Source: Pelagibius sp. CAU 1746
GTDB lineage: Bacteria; Pseudomonadota; Alphaproteobacteria; Kiloniellales; Kiloniellaceae
Assembly (NCBI RefSeq): GCF_039839785.1
Contig: NZ_JBDOQT010000002.1
Location: forward strand, 558,001 to 622,000
Direction of reading: 5' to 3'
DNA: 64,000 bases
Position 1 is the first letter of the stretch. Each line of letters starts with the position of its first letter. The notes beneath the pieces are model-generated. The model did no database searches. It was not told where the DNA came from and saw only the letters and a program-made list of their open reading frames with translations. A program made the position numbers and the translations under genes. Shown here in pieces: positions 8,436 through 17,185 of the stretch.

Positions 8436-10286
8436 ATGGAACGCCGTTTGGCCGCAATTCTGGCCGCTGACGCCGTCGGATACAGCCGCTTCATGGCCCG
8501 TGACGAGGAGGCCGCGCTGGCGGCGCTCTCCGAACGGCGGAGCGTCATTGACCCGCTCATCGCCGCGCACAACGGTGTGATCTTCGGCTCGGCGGGCGAC
8601 AGCGTCATCGCGGAGTTCCCGAGCTCCGTCGAAGCCGCCCGCTGCGCGGTGGAGATTCAGGAGCGCCTCACGGCGCTCAACGCCGGGCTGCCGGAGGAGC
8701 AGCGGATGCTGTTCCGCATCGGCGTCAGCTTCGGCGATATCATGGAGGAGGATGAAGACTTCTTCGGCGACGGCGTGAACCTGGCCGCGCGGCTGGAAAG
8801 CCTGGCGCCACCCGCCAGCATCTGCATCTCCGCCGCGGTCGCCGAGCAGCTCTCCGGCCCCCTGGCCGCAGCCTTCGCAAAAGCCGGCCGCCATCACCTC
8901 AAGAACCTGCCCAAAGCCGTCGAGGTCTGGTGCTGGCCCGCGCAGCGCGCCGGCCTGCTGCGCCGCAAGGCCGCTGCCGCGAAGCAGGGACAGCTTTTCG
9001 CCGCGACCCTGCTCGCCGCGGTGGCCGCCGCCGTCGTCGTGCTGTACCTGCGCGAGCCTGCGGAAGACGCGGTGCCTTCGGGCCCCCGAATCGCCGTCCT
9101 GCCGTTCACCAATATCGGCGGCAACACGGAGGATGCCTACTTCAGCGTCGGCCTGACCAACGACATCAACACGCTGTTGTCGAAGTTCTCGAACCTCTTC
9201 GTCATCGCACCCCATTCGGTGAGGAGCTTCGGCGAGGGTGCGGGCTGTGCGCGGGTGCGCGAGGAACTGGGTGCGGACTACATTCTTGCCGGTACGGTAC
9301 GGCGCTCTCAGAACAAGCTGCGCGTCACCACTTCCTTCACCGACGCCAAGACCTGCCGCCGGCTGGATTCGCCCGGGCCATTCGACCGGGACCTCAGCGC
9401 CGACAACATCCTCGACCTGCAGCTCGAGATCGCCAAGAAGGTGGTGGCGGAGGTCGGCTCGGCCGACGCCCCGCTCTTCAATGCCCAGGTCCAGAACGCC
9501 ATTCGGCGCAAGGCGCCGGACAGCCTGGAAGCCTACGACTGCGTCCTGCTGTCCTATTGGTTCTACGAGACCTTCGAGGCGCAACGCCATCGCCGGGCGC
9601 GCGCCTGTCTGGAGCGCGCCGTCGAGATCGACCCCGGTTATTCGCTCGGCTGGTCGCGGCTGGCCTTCAGCTACATCGAGTCCAAGAAGTACGCAATCGA
9701 CACGCCCTCCGACTGGGCGGAGCGCAGCCGCGCCGCGGCGGAGCGGGCCATCGACCTCGATCCCGACAACCCCGATGCCTACTATGCGCTCGCCATTCTC
9801 AGCCAGGTGACCGGCCAGGACCGGACGGTGTTCCGGAACTTCGCCGAGAAAGCCATCGCCCTGAACCCGAACGACGCCTTCGTCCTGGCCGACCTGGGCC
9901 TCTGGATGGGCTATTCCGGCGCCTGGAAGCAGGGCGAGGAGTGGGTGACCCGCGCCAAGCTGATCAACCCCAAACACCAGAGCTGGGTGGATTACATCTG
10001 GCACCTTCACGCCTACCTGGAAGGCGACTACGAGACGGCGCGCGATGTCGCAGTGAAGATGAACCTGCCCGGCAACTACATGGTCCAGGCCAGCCTCACC
10101 GCGGCCTATGCGATGAACGGCGAACAGGCGAAAGCCGAACAGGCACTCGCGCACCTGCTGAAAATCCGCCCCGACTACCCGGCGGACCCGCGTGCGCCCT
10201 TCCGCAGCCGCGGCATGCCCGAGGAACTCATCGAAGGCCTGATGGAAGGCCTGCGCAAAGCCGGCCTGGACGTGCCGCCACAGTGA
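8436..10286 (+). CDS. Class III cyclase with membrane segment, TolB-like and TPR regions
   Basis: 616 residues. Residues 1-168 are a class III nucleotide cyclase domain (LAAILAADAVGYSRFM). The metal Asp residues D12 and D55 and transition-state N115 and R119 are present, and D108 fills one purine-selecting position. The Lys expected four residues before D55 is Gly51, so substrate choice is uncertain. One membrane helix spans about 187-205. It is followed by an AVLPFTNIGG segment typical of TolB-like/FlgO-like modules (about 218-330) and TPR-type helices to the end. The cyclase domain should be cytoplasmic and the C-terminal part periplasmic if the helix spans the membrane. A GGGAGG ribosome site supports the ATG. 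It is transcribed alone and ends at a terminator. Confidence 0.85.
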   Translation: MERRLAAILAADAVGYSRFMARDEEAALAALSERRSVIDPLIAAHNGVIFGSAGDSVIAEFPSSVEAARCAVEIQERLTALNAGLPEEQRMLFRIGVSFGDIMEEDEDFFGDGVNLAARLESLAPPASICISAAVAEQLSGPLAAAFAKAGRHHLKNLPKAVEVWCWPAQRAGLLRRKAAAAKQGQLFAATLLAAVAAAVVVLYLREPAEDAVPSGPRIAVLPFTNIGGNTEDAYFSVGLTNDINTLLSKFSNLFVIAPHSVRSFGEGAGCARVREELGADYILAGTVRRSQNKLRVTTSFTDAKTCRRLDSPGPFDRDLSADNILDLQLEIAKKVVAEVGSADAPLFNAQVQNAIRRKAPDSLEAYDCVLLSYWFYETFEAQRHRRARACLERAVEIDPGYSLGWSRLAFSYIESKKYAIDTPSDWAERSRAAAERAIDLDPDNPDAYYALAILSQVTGQDRTVFRNFAEKAIALNPNDAFVLADLGLWMGYSGAWKQGEEWVTRAKLINPKHQSWVDYIWHLHAYLEGDYETARDVAVKMNLPGNYMVQASLTAAYAMNGEQAKAEQALAHLLKIRPDYPADPRAPFRSRGMPEELIEGLMEGLRKAGLDVPPQ

Positions 10287-10300
10287 TTTGAGCTTCCGGG

Positions 10301-10340
10301 ACCGGTTTATGTTGCGTTGCAGCATAAACCGGTTTATTTG
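10301..10340 (+). terminator. Rho-independent terminator of the cyclase gene
   Basis: The 15-base arms 10301-10315 and 10319-10333 pair fully with one G-U around a GTT loop, and TTATTTG follows. It starts 15 bases after the cyclase stop codon. This is the clearest intrinsic terminator in the window. It separates the cyclase from the SulP-Usp unit. Confidence 0.75.
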
Positions 10341-10456
10341 TGCCCTCCCGCGACGTCCGGCGACAGGCCGCGGCGCGGCTCACCCCTGAAACCTGAGCAC
10401 TTCCTGCTGCGGCCCGGCCGGGCCGCGCGGTGCCGCCAACTGTTCCGGACCCCTGC

Positions 10457-11941
10457 ATGCCCTCGCTCAGCGCCTACCGCGGCCAATGGCTCGGCAACAT
10501 CCGCGGCGACGTCCTTTCCGGGCTGGTCGTCGCCCTAGCCCTCATCCCCGAGGCCATTGCCTTTTCCATCATCGCCGGGGTCGACCCCAAGGTGGGGCTC
10601 TACGCCTCCTTCTCCATTGCCGTGCTGGCGGCCATCACCGGCGGGCGGCCGGGCATGATCTCCGCGGCCACGGCGGCCACCGCCGTGGTCATGGTCACCC
10701 TGGTGAAAGAGCACGGCCTGGAATACCTACTGGCGGCCACGGTGCTGACCGGCGTGCTGCAGATCGCCGCCGGCTTCCTGCGGCTCGGCTACCTCATGCG
10801 CTTCGTCTCGCGCTCGGTGATGACGGGCTTCGTGAACGCGTTGGCCATCCTGATCTTCATGGCCCAGCTGCCGGAGCTGATCGGCGTACCCTGGCTGACC
10901 TACGTGATGGTCGCCGCAGGCTTGGCCATCATCTATCTCTTTCCCTTGGTCACCAAGTCGATCCCCTCGCCGCTGATCTGCATCCTGGCGCTGACCGCCG
11001 TCACCCTCGCCCTGGGCCTTGACCTGCGCACAGTGGGCGACATGGGCGAGCTGCCCTCCACCTTTCCGGTCTTCGCGCTGCCCCAGGTGCCCTTCACCTT
11101 CGAGACCCTGATGATCATCCTGCCCTATTCCGTCGCCGTGGCGGCGGTGGGCCTGCTGGAATCGCTGATGACGGCCACCATCGTCGACGACCTGACCGAC
11201 ACGCCCAGCGACAAGAACCAGGAGTGCATCGGCCAGGGCATCGCCAACGGCCTGACCGGCTTCATCGGCGGCATGGCGGGCTGCGCCATGATCGGCCAGT
11301 CGATGATCAACGTGAAGTCCGGCGGCCGCGGGCGGCTCTCCACTTTCTGCGCCGGCATCTTCCTGCTGTTCCTCATCGTCGTGCTGGGCGACTGGGTGAG
11401 CCGCATTCCCATGGCCGCCCTGGTCGCCATCATGATCATGGTCTCCATCGGCACATTTAGCTGGTCGTCGATCAAGAACCTGAAGAGCCATCCGCGCAGC
11501 TCCTCGCTCGTCATGCTGGCGACGGTGGTCTGCGTCGTCCTGACCCACAACCTGGCCATCGGCGTGCTGGCCGGGGTGCTGCTCTCGGGCATCTTCTTCT
11601 CCTGGAAGATCGCCCAGATCTTCCGCGTCACCTCGACGCTGTCGGAAGACGGCCGGGCTCGCACCTATGTGGTGGAGGGGCAGGTGTTCTTCGCCTCGGC
11701 GGACGATTTCACCGCCGCCTTCGACTTCAAGGAGGCGCTGGAGAAAGTCACCATCGACGTCAGCCGCGCGCACATCTGGGATATCTCCAGCGTCGCCGCG
11801 CTGGATATGATCGTTCTGAAATTCCGCCGCGAGGGCGCCGAGGTCGAGATCGTCGGCCTCAACCGGGCCAGCGAGACCATCGTCGACAAGCTGGCGATCC
11901 ACGACAAGCCCGGGGCGCTGGAACGCCTCATGGGGCATTAG
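10457..11941 (+). CDS. SulP family anion transporter with STAS domain
   Basis: About 494 residues. Membrane core with the SulP signature region ([21 protein letters not shown], then [11 protein letters not shown]) and ten or more hydrophobic segments to about residue 390. A cytoplasmic STAS domain follows ([13 protein letters not shown]..., [19 protein letters not shown]). SulP members carry sulfate, bicarbonate or other anions, often with sodium or protons. I use the ATG at 10457. An in-frame GTG at 10430 gives nine more residues and neither has a strong ribosome site. It is followed after 14 bases by a universal stress protein gene. The substrate cannot be read from sequence; sulfate is plausible given the sulfide oxidation genes nearby. 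Confidence 0.9.
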   Translation: MPSLSAYRGQWLGNIRGDVLSGLVVALALIPEAIAFSIIAGVDPKVGLYASFSIAVLAAITGGRPGMISAATAATAVVMVTLVKEHGLEYLLAATVLTGVLQIAAGFLRLGYLMRFVSRSVMTGFVNALAILIFMAQLPELIGVPWLTYVMVAAGLAIIYLFPLVTKSIPSPLICILALTAVTLALGLDLRTVGDMGELPSTFPVFALPQVPFTFETLMIILPYSVAVAAVGLLESLMTATIVDDLTDTPSDKNQECIGQGIANGLTGFIGGMAGCAMIGQSMINVKSGGRGRLSTFCAGIFLLFLIVVLGDWVSRIPMAALVAIMIMVSIGTFSWSSIKNLKSHPRSSSLVMLATVVCVVLTHNLAIGVLAGVLLSGIFFSWKIAQIFRVTSTLSEDGRARTYVVEGQVFFASADDFTAAFDFKEALEKVTIDVSRAHIWDISSVAALDMIVLKFRREGAEVEIVGLNRASETIVDKLAIHDKPGALERLMGH

Positions 11942-11955
11942 GGAAAGCAAAGCAG

Positions 11956-12810
11956 ATGACCAAACTCATCGCCCTGGTGGACGGGTCCATCTATTCCGAA
12001 AGCGTCTGCGACCACGCGGCCTGGATTGCCGGGCGCAGCGGCGCGGAGATCGAGCTGCTGCACGTGCTGGGCCGGCGGGAAACCTCCAGCGAGCCCGCCA
12101 ACCTCAGCGGCAACATCACGCTCGGCGCCCGCACCGCCCTGCTGGAGGAACTGAGCGCGCTGGACGAGCAGCGCGCCAAGCTGGCGCAGAAGCGCGGCCG
12201 CGCCATCCTGGAAGATGCCGCGGCGCGCCTGGCCGCCGGGGGCGCCGCCAATGTGACGTCCAAGCTGCGGATCGGCGATTTCGTGGAAACCGTCGCCGAG
12301 CTGGAGCCCGGGGCCGAGATGATCGTCGTCGGCAAGCGCGGCGAAGCCGCCGACTTCGCCAAGCTGCACCTCGGCTCCAACCTGGAACGGGTGGTGCGGG
12401 CCAGCCACAAGCCGGTCTTCGTCGCCTCGCGCGCCTTCAAGCCCATCCAGCGCTTCCTCGTCGCCTACGACGGCGGCACCAGCGCCATGAAAGCGATAGA
12501 CCACATCGCGCGCAGCGACCTCTTCGCCGGCCTGGAGTGCCGCCTGATCTCCGTGGGCGGCGACAGTCCGGAGAACCGCAAGCGCCTGGACGACGCCAAG
12601 GCCCTGCTGGAAGGCGGCGGCTATAAGGTCGAAGCCGCGCTCCTGCCGGGCCAGCCGGAGCGCGCCATCGCCGAGGCCGTCGAGGCGGAAGGCATCGACC
12701 TTCTGGTCATGGGCGCCTACGGCCACTCGCGTATCCGCACCCTCATCATCGGCTCGACGACGACGGAGATGATCCGCTCCTGCAAGGTGCCGGTGGTGTT
12801 GTTCCGCTGA
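11956..12810 (+). CDS. Tandem-domain universal stress protein
   Basis: 284 residues with two UspA-type folds. The first starts KLIALVDGSIYSESVCDHAAWIA and ends with IVVGKRGE and a LGSNLERVVRAS segment. The second starts RFLVAYDGGTSAMKAIDHI and ends with LLVMGAYGHSRIRTLIIGSTTTEMI, containing the G-2x-G-9x-G-S/T ATP-binding pattern. Usp proteins bind ATP or AMP and modulate stress survival. Placement 14 bases after the SulP gene suggests it regulates or senses the state of that transporter, which is an inference. The gene is convergent with greB, 18 bases away. Confidence 0.9.
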   Translation: MTKLIALVDGSIYSESVCDHAAWIAGRSGAEIELLHVLGRRETSSEPANLSGNITLGARTALLEELSALDEQRAKLAQKRGRAILEDAAARLAAGGAANVTSKLRIGDFVETVAELEPGAEMIVVGKRGEAADFAKLHLGSNLERVVRASHKPVFVASRAFKPIQRFLVAYDGGTSAMKAIDHIARSDLFAGLECRLISVGGDSPENRKRLDDAKALLEGGGYKVEAALLPGQPERAIAEAVEAEGIDLLVMGAYGHSRIRTLIIGSTTTEMIRSCKVPVVLFR

Positions 12811-12828
12811 GGCCGGCGGAGCGCCTCT

Positions 12829-13311
12829 TCACTCCACCGCTTCGATGTCGAAGTATTTCACGCCCTGCGGCGTCTGTACTTCGATGCCGTCACCGGCGGA
12901 CTTGCCCATGAGCGCGCGGGCCACCGGCGAGCCGATGGAGATTTCGCCGCGTGCCATGTCAGCCTCGTCGTAGCCGACGATGCGCACCACATAGCTGCGG
13001 TCGTCCTCGTCGATATAGGTGACGCGGGAGCCGAAGCGCACCTTGCCGCCGGGGCCGCCCACCGTCTGATCTTCCGGGCGCACCAGCGTTGCGTTCTTCA
13101 GGCGCCGCGCCAGCCAACCGCAGCGCTTGTCGATCTGGCGCAGGCGCTGCTTGTTGTAGATGTAGTCGCCGTTCTCGCTGCGGTCGCCGTTGCCGGCGGC
13201 CCAGGAGACGATGGCGCAGACCTCGTGGCGCTCGGCCTGCAATTGCTTCAGCTCCGCCTGGAAACGGGCCAGACCTTCGGGGGTGATCAAGGTGCGGATA
13301 TCCTGCGCCAT
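12829..13311 (-). CDS. greB: Transcription elongation factor GreB
   Basis: 160 residues, the normal GreA/GreB size. The N-terminal coiled coil carries the GDRSENGDYIYNKQRLRQIDKR region, with the acidic tip residues that reach the RNA polymerase active site to stimulate transcript cleavage. The C-terminal FKBP-like domain has FGSRVTYIDEDD and ISIGSPVARALMGKSAGD. The YNKQRLRQIDKR pattern and long basic stretch favour GreB over GreA. It is divergent from the fccA gene across a 187-base gap. Confidence 0.9.
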   Translation of the reverse strand: MAQDIRTLITPEGLARFQAELKQLQAERHEVCAIVSWAAGNGDRSENGDYIYNKQRLRQIDKRCGWLARRLKNATLVRPEDQTVGGPGGKVRFGSRVTYIDEDDRSYVVRIVGYDEADMARGEISIGSPVARALMGKSAGDGIEVQTPQGVKYFDIEAVE

Positions 13312-13498
13312 GGCGACCTGCGTCGTTCCTTTCCTTTGCCGGGCGGCGATTCGGCCCGCAGCCTAATGCCTCGTCCCGGCCCGCGGAAGCGGCAGATCAA
13401 TTCTCCCCCGTTGCGCCGTAGAATAAGTTGCGTCAAGATTGCGAAACTTGGCGCACTTGCAACCAGACATAAGAAAACCCAACCGGGAGGAAACTGCA

Positions 13499-13810
13499 AT
13501 GCATAGCGTCTTAGTGCGTTTCGCGGCGCCGGCCCTGACCGCAGCGGCGGCCCTCACAGCCGGCACGGCGGGGGCGGAGGAAAAGCGCGGCGCGGTCCTC
13601 GCCAACACCTGCTTCTCCTGCCACGGCACCGACGGCCACAGCGCCGGCGCCATGCCCTCCATCGCCGGCAAGTCGGCCGACTACATCGTCGAGACCTTGA
13701 AACGCTTCCGCAGCGGCGACAAGGCTTCGACGGTGATGGTCCGTATCGCCAAGGGGTTCACCGACGACGAAATCGTGGCCCTGGCGGACTACTTCAGCGC
13801 CGGCAACTAG
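13499..13810 (+). CDS. fccA: Cytochrome c subunit of flavocytochrome c sulfide dehydrogenase
   Basis: 103 residues. Signal peptide of about 24 residues ending GTAGA, then a single haem-binding site, TCFSCHG. Met in the GAMPSIAG segment is the likely second haem ligand, as in class I cytochromes of the FccA/SoxE type. A GGGAGG ribosome site lies 8 bases before the ATG at 13499, and the longer upstream frame lacks coding character. The next gene, 13 bases on, encodes the FAD subunit. The pair should oxidise sulfide in the periplasm and hand electrons to a soluble cytochrome c. Single-haem subunits like this one are common outside purple sulfur bacteria. Confidence 0.88.
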   Translation: MHSVLVRFAAPALTAAAALTAGTAGAEEKRGAVLANTCFSCHGTDGHSAGAMPSIAGKSADYIVETLKRFRSGDKASTVMVRIAKGFTDDEIVALADYFSAGN

Positions 13811-13823
13811 GAGGACTCCCGCC

Positions 13824-15110
13824 ATGACCCGCAAGACCTCCGCGATCGGCCGCCGCGGCTTCAACAAGCTGCTCGCCGCCTCCACCGCCGCCGTCACCCT
13901 GGCCGCTCCCTTCGTCGCGCGGGGCGCCGCCGCCAAGGTGGTGGTCGTCGGTGGCGGCTTCGGCGGCGCCACGGCGGCAAAATACCTGCGCCGCTTCGAC
14001 AGCTCCCTGAGCGTCGAACTGGTCGAGCCCAACGCGAGCTTCGTCACCTGCCCCTTCAGCAACACCGTCATCGGCGGGCTCAATCCCATCGGGCGCGTCA
14101 CCCACGGCTACCAGGGTCTGCGCGGCCACGGTGTCGTCGTGGCCCACGATACGGCCGCCGCCGTCGACGCGGACAAGCGCGAGGTCCGGCTCGCCGGCGG
14201 CGCGCGCCTGGCCTACGACCGGCTCATCGTCTCGCCGGGGATCGACTTCAAGTGGGGCGCCGTCGAGGGCGCGGAAGAATCGATCATCGGCCGGATTCCC
14301 CACGCCTGGAAGGCCGGAGCGCAAACCACGCTGCTGCGCCGCCAGTTGGAGGCCATGCCCGACGGCGGCGTCTTCGTGATCTCACCGCCGGTCAATCCCT
14401 TCCGCTGCCCGCCGGGGCCGGGCGAACGCATCAGTCTGGCCGCCCATTACTTCAAGACCCATAAGCCGCGCTCGAAGATCCTGGTCCTCGACCCCAAGGA
14501 GAAGTTCTCCAAAGAAGGGCTTTTCCGGCAGGGCTGGGCCGAACTCTACGGCGACATGATCGAGTACCGCAGCCTCAACGACGACGGCCGCGTGGTGCGG
14601 GTCGATGCCGCGAGCATGACGCTGCATACCGATTTCGATTCGGTGCGGGGCGACGTCATCAACTTCATTCCGCCGCAGCGCGCCGGCCGGATCGCCCAGG
14701 ACGCCGGGCTGACCGATGAAACCGGCTGGTGTCCGGTCCATCAGGCCGATTTCGAATCGGCGCTGCTGCCCGGCATCCACGTCATCGGCGATGCCTCCAT
14801 CGCCGCCCCCATGCCGAAGTCCGGCTTCGCCGCCAGCACCCAGGCAAAGGTCTGCGCCGCCGCCATCGTGGCCAAGCTGCGCGGCGAGGCGCCGGGCGCC
14901 CCCAAGTTCGTCAACACCTGCTACAGCCTGGTGGCGCCGGATTACGGCATCTCGGTGGCCGCGGTCTACAACGTCGAAGACGGCAAGATCGTCGCGGTGG
15001 AGGGGGCCGGCGGCCTCAGCCCCATGGAGGCCGACCACAGCTTCCGCCAGCAGGAGGCCGACTACGCCCGCGGCTGGTACGACAGCATCACGCAGGACAT
15101 CTTTGCCTGA
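13824..15110 (+). CDS. fccB: FAD subunit of flavocytochrome c sulfide dehydrogenase
   Basis: 428 residues. A twin-arginine signal (GRRGFNKLLAAS) is followed by a Rossmann FAD motif, VVVVGGGFGGATAAKYLRR. Two cysteines match the redox-active pair of FccB: one in VTCPFSN and one in FVNTCYSLV. A second dinucleotide region and IHVIGDASIAAPMPKSGFAA complete the family pattern. Length and domain order fit FccB/SoxF rather than SQR, because Tat export and the cytochrome partner gene indicate a periplasmic soluble complex. It converts sulfide to sulfur or polysulfide. It is followed at 146 bases by the cNMP-binding gene on the same strand. Confidence 0.92.
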   Translation: MTRKTSAIGRRGFNKLLAASTAAVTLAAPFVARGAAAKVVVVGGGFGGATAAKYLRRFDSSLSVELVEPNASFVTCPFSNTVIGGLNPIGRVTHGYQGLRGHGVVVAHDTAAAVDADKREVRLAGGARLAYDRLIVSPGIDFKWGAVEGAEESIIGRIPHAWKAGAQTTLLRRQLEAMPDGGVFVISPPVNPFRCPPGPGERISLAAHYFKTHKPRSKILVLDPKEKFSKEGLFRQGWAELYGDMIEYRSLNDDGRVVRVDAASMTLHTDFDSVRGDVINFIPPQRAGRIAQDAGLTDETGWCPVHQADFESALLPGIHVIGDASIAAPMPKSGFAASTQAKVCAAAIVAKLRGEAPGAPKFVNTCYSLVAPDYGISVAAVYNVEDGKIVAVEGAGGLSPMEADHSFRQQEADYARGWYDSITQDIFA

Positions 15111-15256
15111 TCGGCAGGGGCGTCCGCGCGGCCGGGACGGTCCCCTCCTTCATCGCGGTGGTCCGGCCACCGGCGACCGGCTATGGTTTGCACAGGCGGG
15201 CGCGCCGAGCCTGCGCCCGCTCCACCCCTCGCAAGGCAAGTTGCCGGGGAGAAGCG

Positions 15257-15628
15257 ATGAAACGGCACAGCTTCAAGGACGGTGAGGTCATTTTCCGCGA
15301 AAACGACCCCAGCGACGCGGCCTATCTCATCATGGAGGGTAAGGTCGAGATCATTCACGGGCGAAGAAGCGAGGCGAATACAACCGTCGCCGTGCTCGGC
15401 CGGGGTGAGTATTTCGGCGAGATGGGCGTGATCGACGACAAGCCGCGCTCCGCCACCGCCCGCGCCAAGGGCGAGACGGCCTGCATGTCGGTGAGCCGGG
15501 ATGAATTCATGGACATGCTGCTCAACCGGCCAGAGGAGTCCATTGAATTGCTGAAGGTTCTCTTCGAGCGCCTGCGCAAGGCCAACGACCGGCTCATGCT
15601 GATGGAGAAGTCCGGCGGGACGGCCTGA
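15257..15628 (+). CDS. Stand-alone cyclic-nucleotide-binding domain protein
   Basis: 123 residues, almost entirely one cNMP-binding beta-roll: FKDGEVIFRENDPSDAAYLIMEG, VLGRGEYFGEMGVID, then the phosphate-binding cassette with Arg (DKPRSATARA). The conserved Glu of FGEMG and that Arg indicate real cyclic nucleotide binding. No DNA-binding helix-turn-helix or enzymatic domain is attached. The C-terminal helices (SIELLKVLFERLRKANDRL) may dimerise or contact a partner. A GGGGAG ribosome site precedes the ATG. It lies 78 bases before the truncated haemoglobin and cyclase genes, so it is a candidate receptor for the cAMP they control. Confidence 0.85.
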   Translation: MKRHSFKDGEVIFRENDPSDAAYLIMEGKVEIIHGRRSEANTTVAVLGRGEYFGEMGVIDDKPRSATARAKGETACMSVSRDEFMDMLLNRPEESIELLKVLFERLRKANDRLMLMEKSGGTA

Positions 15629-15706
15629 CGAAGCCCCTCTATCGTCTGGGGCGAAGAGACGTGCTAGGCTTTCCGCGCTTCAGGAAGAGGGGCGGGATGT
15701 AGGCGA

Positions 15707-16069
15707 ATGAAAGCGACGATGTTCGACCGCTACGGAGGGTTCGGCACCGTGCATCGCGTTGTCCTGGCCTTCTACGACAGGATGCTCGATTCGGACATCG
15801 TCGGCCCCTACTTCGACGACGTCGACATGGCCGCCCTGGTCGATCATCAGACCAAGTTCATCTCCCAAGTCATGGGCGGCCCCGCCTCCTACACCAACGA
15901 GGTGTTGGAGCAGGTTCACCGCAACATCGGCGTGACCGACGAAGCCTTCGACGAAATGGCGGGCATCCTGCAGCGGACGCTGCGGGAGTTCGAGTTCAAG
16001 GAAGAGGACGTGCACAGCGTCATTGCCGACATCAACAGCCGGCGCTCCTACATCGTTTCCCGCAAGTAG
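15707..16069 (+). CDS. Group I truncated haemoglobin
   Basis: 120 residues, the 2/2 globin length. It matches trHbN throughout: FDRYGGFGTVHRVVLAFYDRML with Tyr23 at the B10 position, PYFDDVDMAALVDHQTKF, the GGPASYT turn, and His71 (EQVHRNIGV) as proximal haem ligand. TrHb I proteins bind O2 and NO and often dioxygenate NO or sense gases. The stop codon lies 12 bases before the adenylate cyclase ATG, so the two are almost certainly co-transcribed. The start is the ATG at 15707 with a GAGGGG site upstream. A second in-frame ATG occurs at residue 5. Confidence 0.92.
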   Translation: MKATMFDRYGGFGTVHRVVLAFYDRMLDSDIVGPYFDDVDMAALVDHQTKFISQVMGGPASYTNEVLEQVHRNIGVTDEAFDEMAGILQRTLREFEFKEEDVHSVIADINSRRSYIVSRK

Positions 16070-16081
16070 GCGTCCCGCCCC

Positions 16082-17164
16082 ATGAGTTTCCAGCTCGATA
16101 CCTTCAACAAGTTGCTGCTGGAGACCGTCGGCGTCGGCTTGGTGATCGCGACCTATCCCGACCTGCGCCCGGTGTTCCGCAACCACCTGGTGCTGGAGTG
16201 GTTTCCCGGCGCGGCGGACAGCGCCGGCGGCGGCCTGGAAGCGCAGTTCCCCGACATCGACATCCCGGCGCTGCAGGCGGCACTGGAGGAAAACGAGACC
16301 TACAAGGCCTCCCTGGAGGTCAAGGTGCGGCGGCGCATCCATGCTCTCTCCCTGGCCGCGACCAGGGCCGACATGGCCGACGGTTCCTGGGTCATCATCG
16401 AACTGCACAACGTCACCAAGGTGCAGGAACTGGAGTCCATGATTTCCTCCTACTCCGGCATGGTCGAGCGGCAGAACCGCATGCTGAAGAAGGAGAAGGA
16501 ACGCGCCGAGAAGCTGTTGCTCAACATCATGCCGGAGTCGGTCTACCAGGAACTCAAGACCTTCGGCGTGACCACGCCGCAACGCTTCGACGAGGCTTCG
16601 ATCCTGATGCTCGACTTCGTCGGTTTCACCACCCTGTCGGTGGAGCACGATCCCGCCACCATCGTTTCGGAGCTGAACGACATCTTCACCGCCTTCGACC
16701 GCATCGCGGAGCACCAGGGCTGCGAGCGCATCAAGACCATGGGCGACGCCTATGTCGCGGTCAGCGGGCTGCCGGAGGCAAACCCCGACCACGCCCAGGC
16801 CATCGCGCGCCTGGCGCTGCTGTGCCTGCGCTACCTGAAGCGGCGCAACGAGACCCAGAAGATCAAGTGGCACTGCCGTATCGGCCTGGCGCCGGGCCCG
16901 GTGATCGGCTCCGTGGTCGGCATCCAGAAATACGTCTACGACATCTTCGGTCCCGGCATCAACCTAGCGGCCCGCCTGGAGGCCCTCGCCGGCCCGATGG
17001 AGATTCTGCTCAGCGAGGAGATGCACCCGCGCCTGCACGCCCAGTTCCAGGTCGAGGATTGCGGCGAGGCCGAGGTACGCGGCTTCGGGCCGCGCCGGAT
17101 CTACCGGCTGCTGGGCGCCGACGAACTGCACCTGCAAAACGATCCCGCGGCTTTCGGGAACTGA
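16082..17164 (+). CDS. Soluble adenylate cyclase with PAS-like sensor and signalling helix
   Basis: 360 residues. Residues 1-115 look like a PAS fold (FNKLLLETVGVGLVIATYPD, ending SWVIIELHNVTKVQELE). A coiled signalling helix runs about 115-155 (MLKKEKERAEKLLLNIMPESV), then a class III cyclase domain. All key residues are present: metal ligands D178 and D222, adenine-selecting K218 and D287, transition-state N294 and R298. It should therefore make cAMP. There is no membrane segment. Twelve bases separate it from the truncated haemoglobin gene, suggesting that haem-gas chemistry feeds into cyclase activity, though no direct contact is shown. It is convergent with the metallo-hydrolase gene. 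Confidence 0.9.
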   Translation: MSFQLDTFNKLLLETVGVGLVIATYPDLRPVFRNHLVLEWFPGAADSAGGGLEAQFPDIDIPALQAALEENETYKASLEVKVRRRIHALSLAATRADMADGSWVIIELHNVTKVQELESMISSYSGMVERQNRMLKKEKERAEKLLLNIMPESVYQELKTFGVTTPQRFDEASILMLDFVGFTTLSVEHDPATIVSELNDIFTAFDRIAEHQGCERIKTMGDAYVAVSGLPEANPDHAQAIARLALLCLRYLKRRNETQKIKWHCRIGLAPGPVIGSVVGIQKYVYDIFGPGINLAARLEALAGPMEILLSEEMHPRLHAQFQVEDCGEAEVRGFGPRRIYRLLGADELHLQNDPAAFGN

Positions 17165-17185
17165 AGCCAGATGTCCCGAAGCGGG

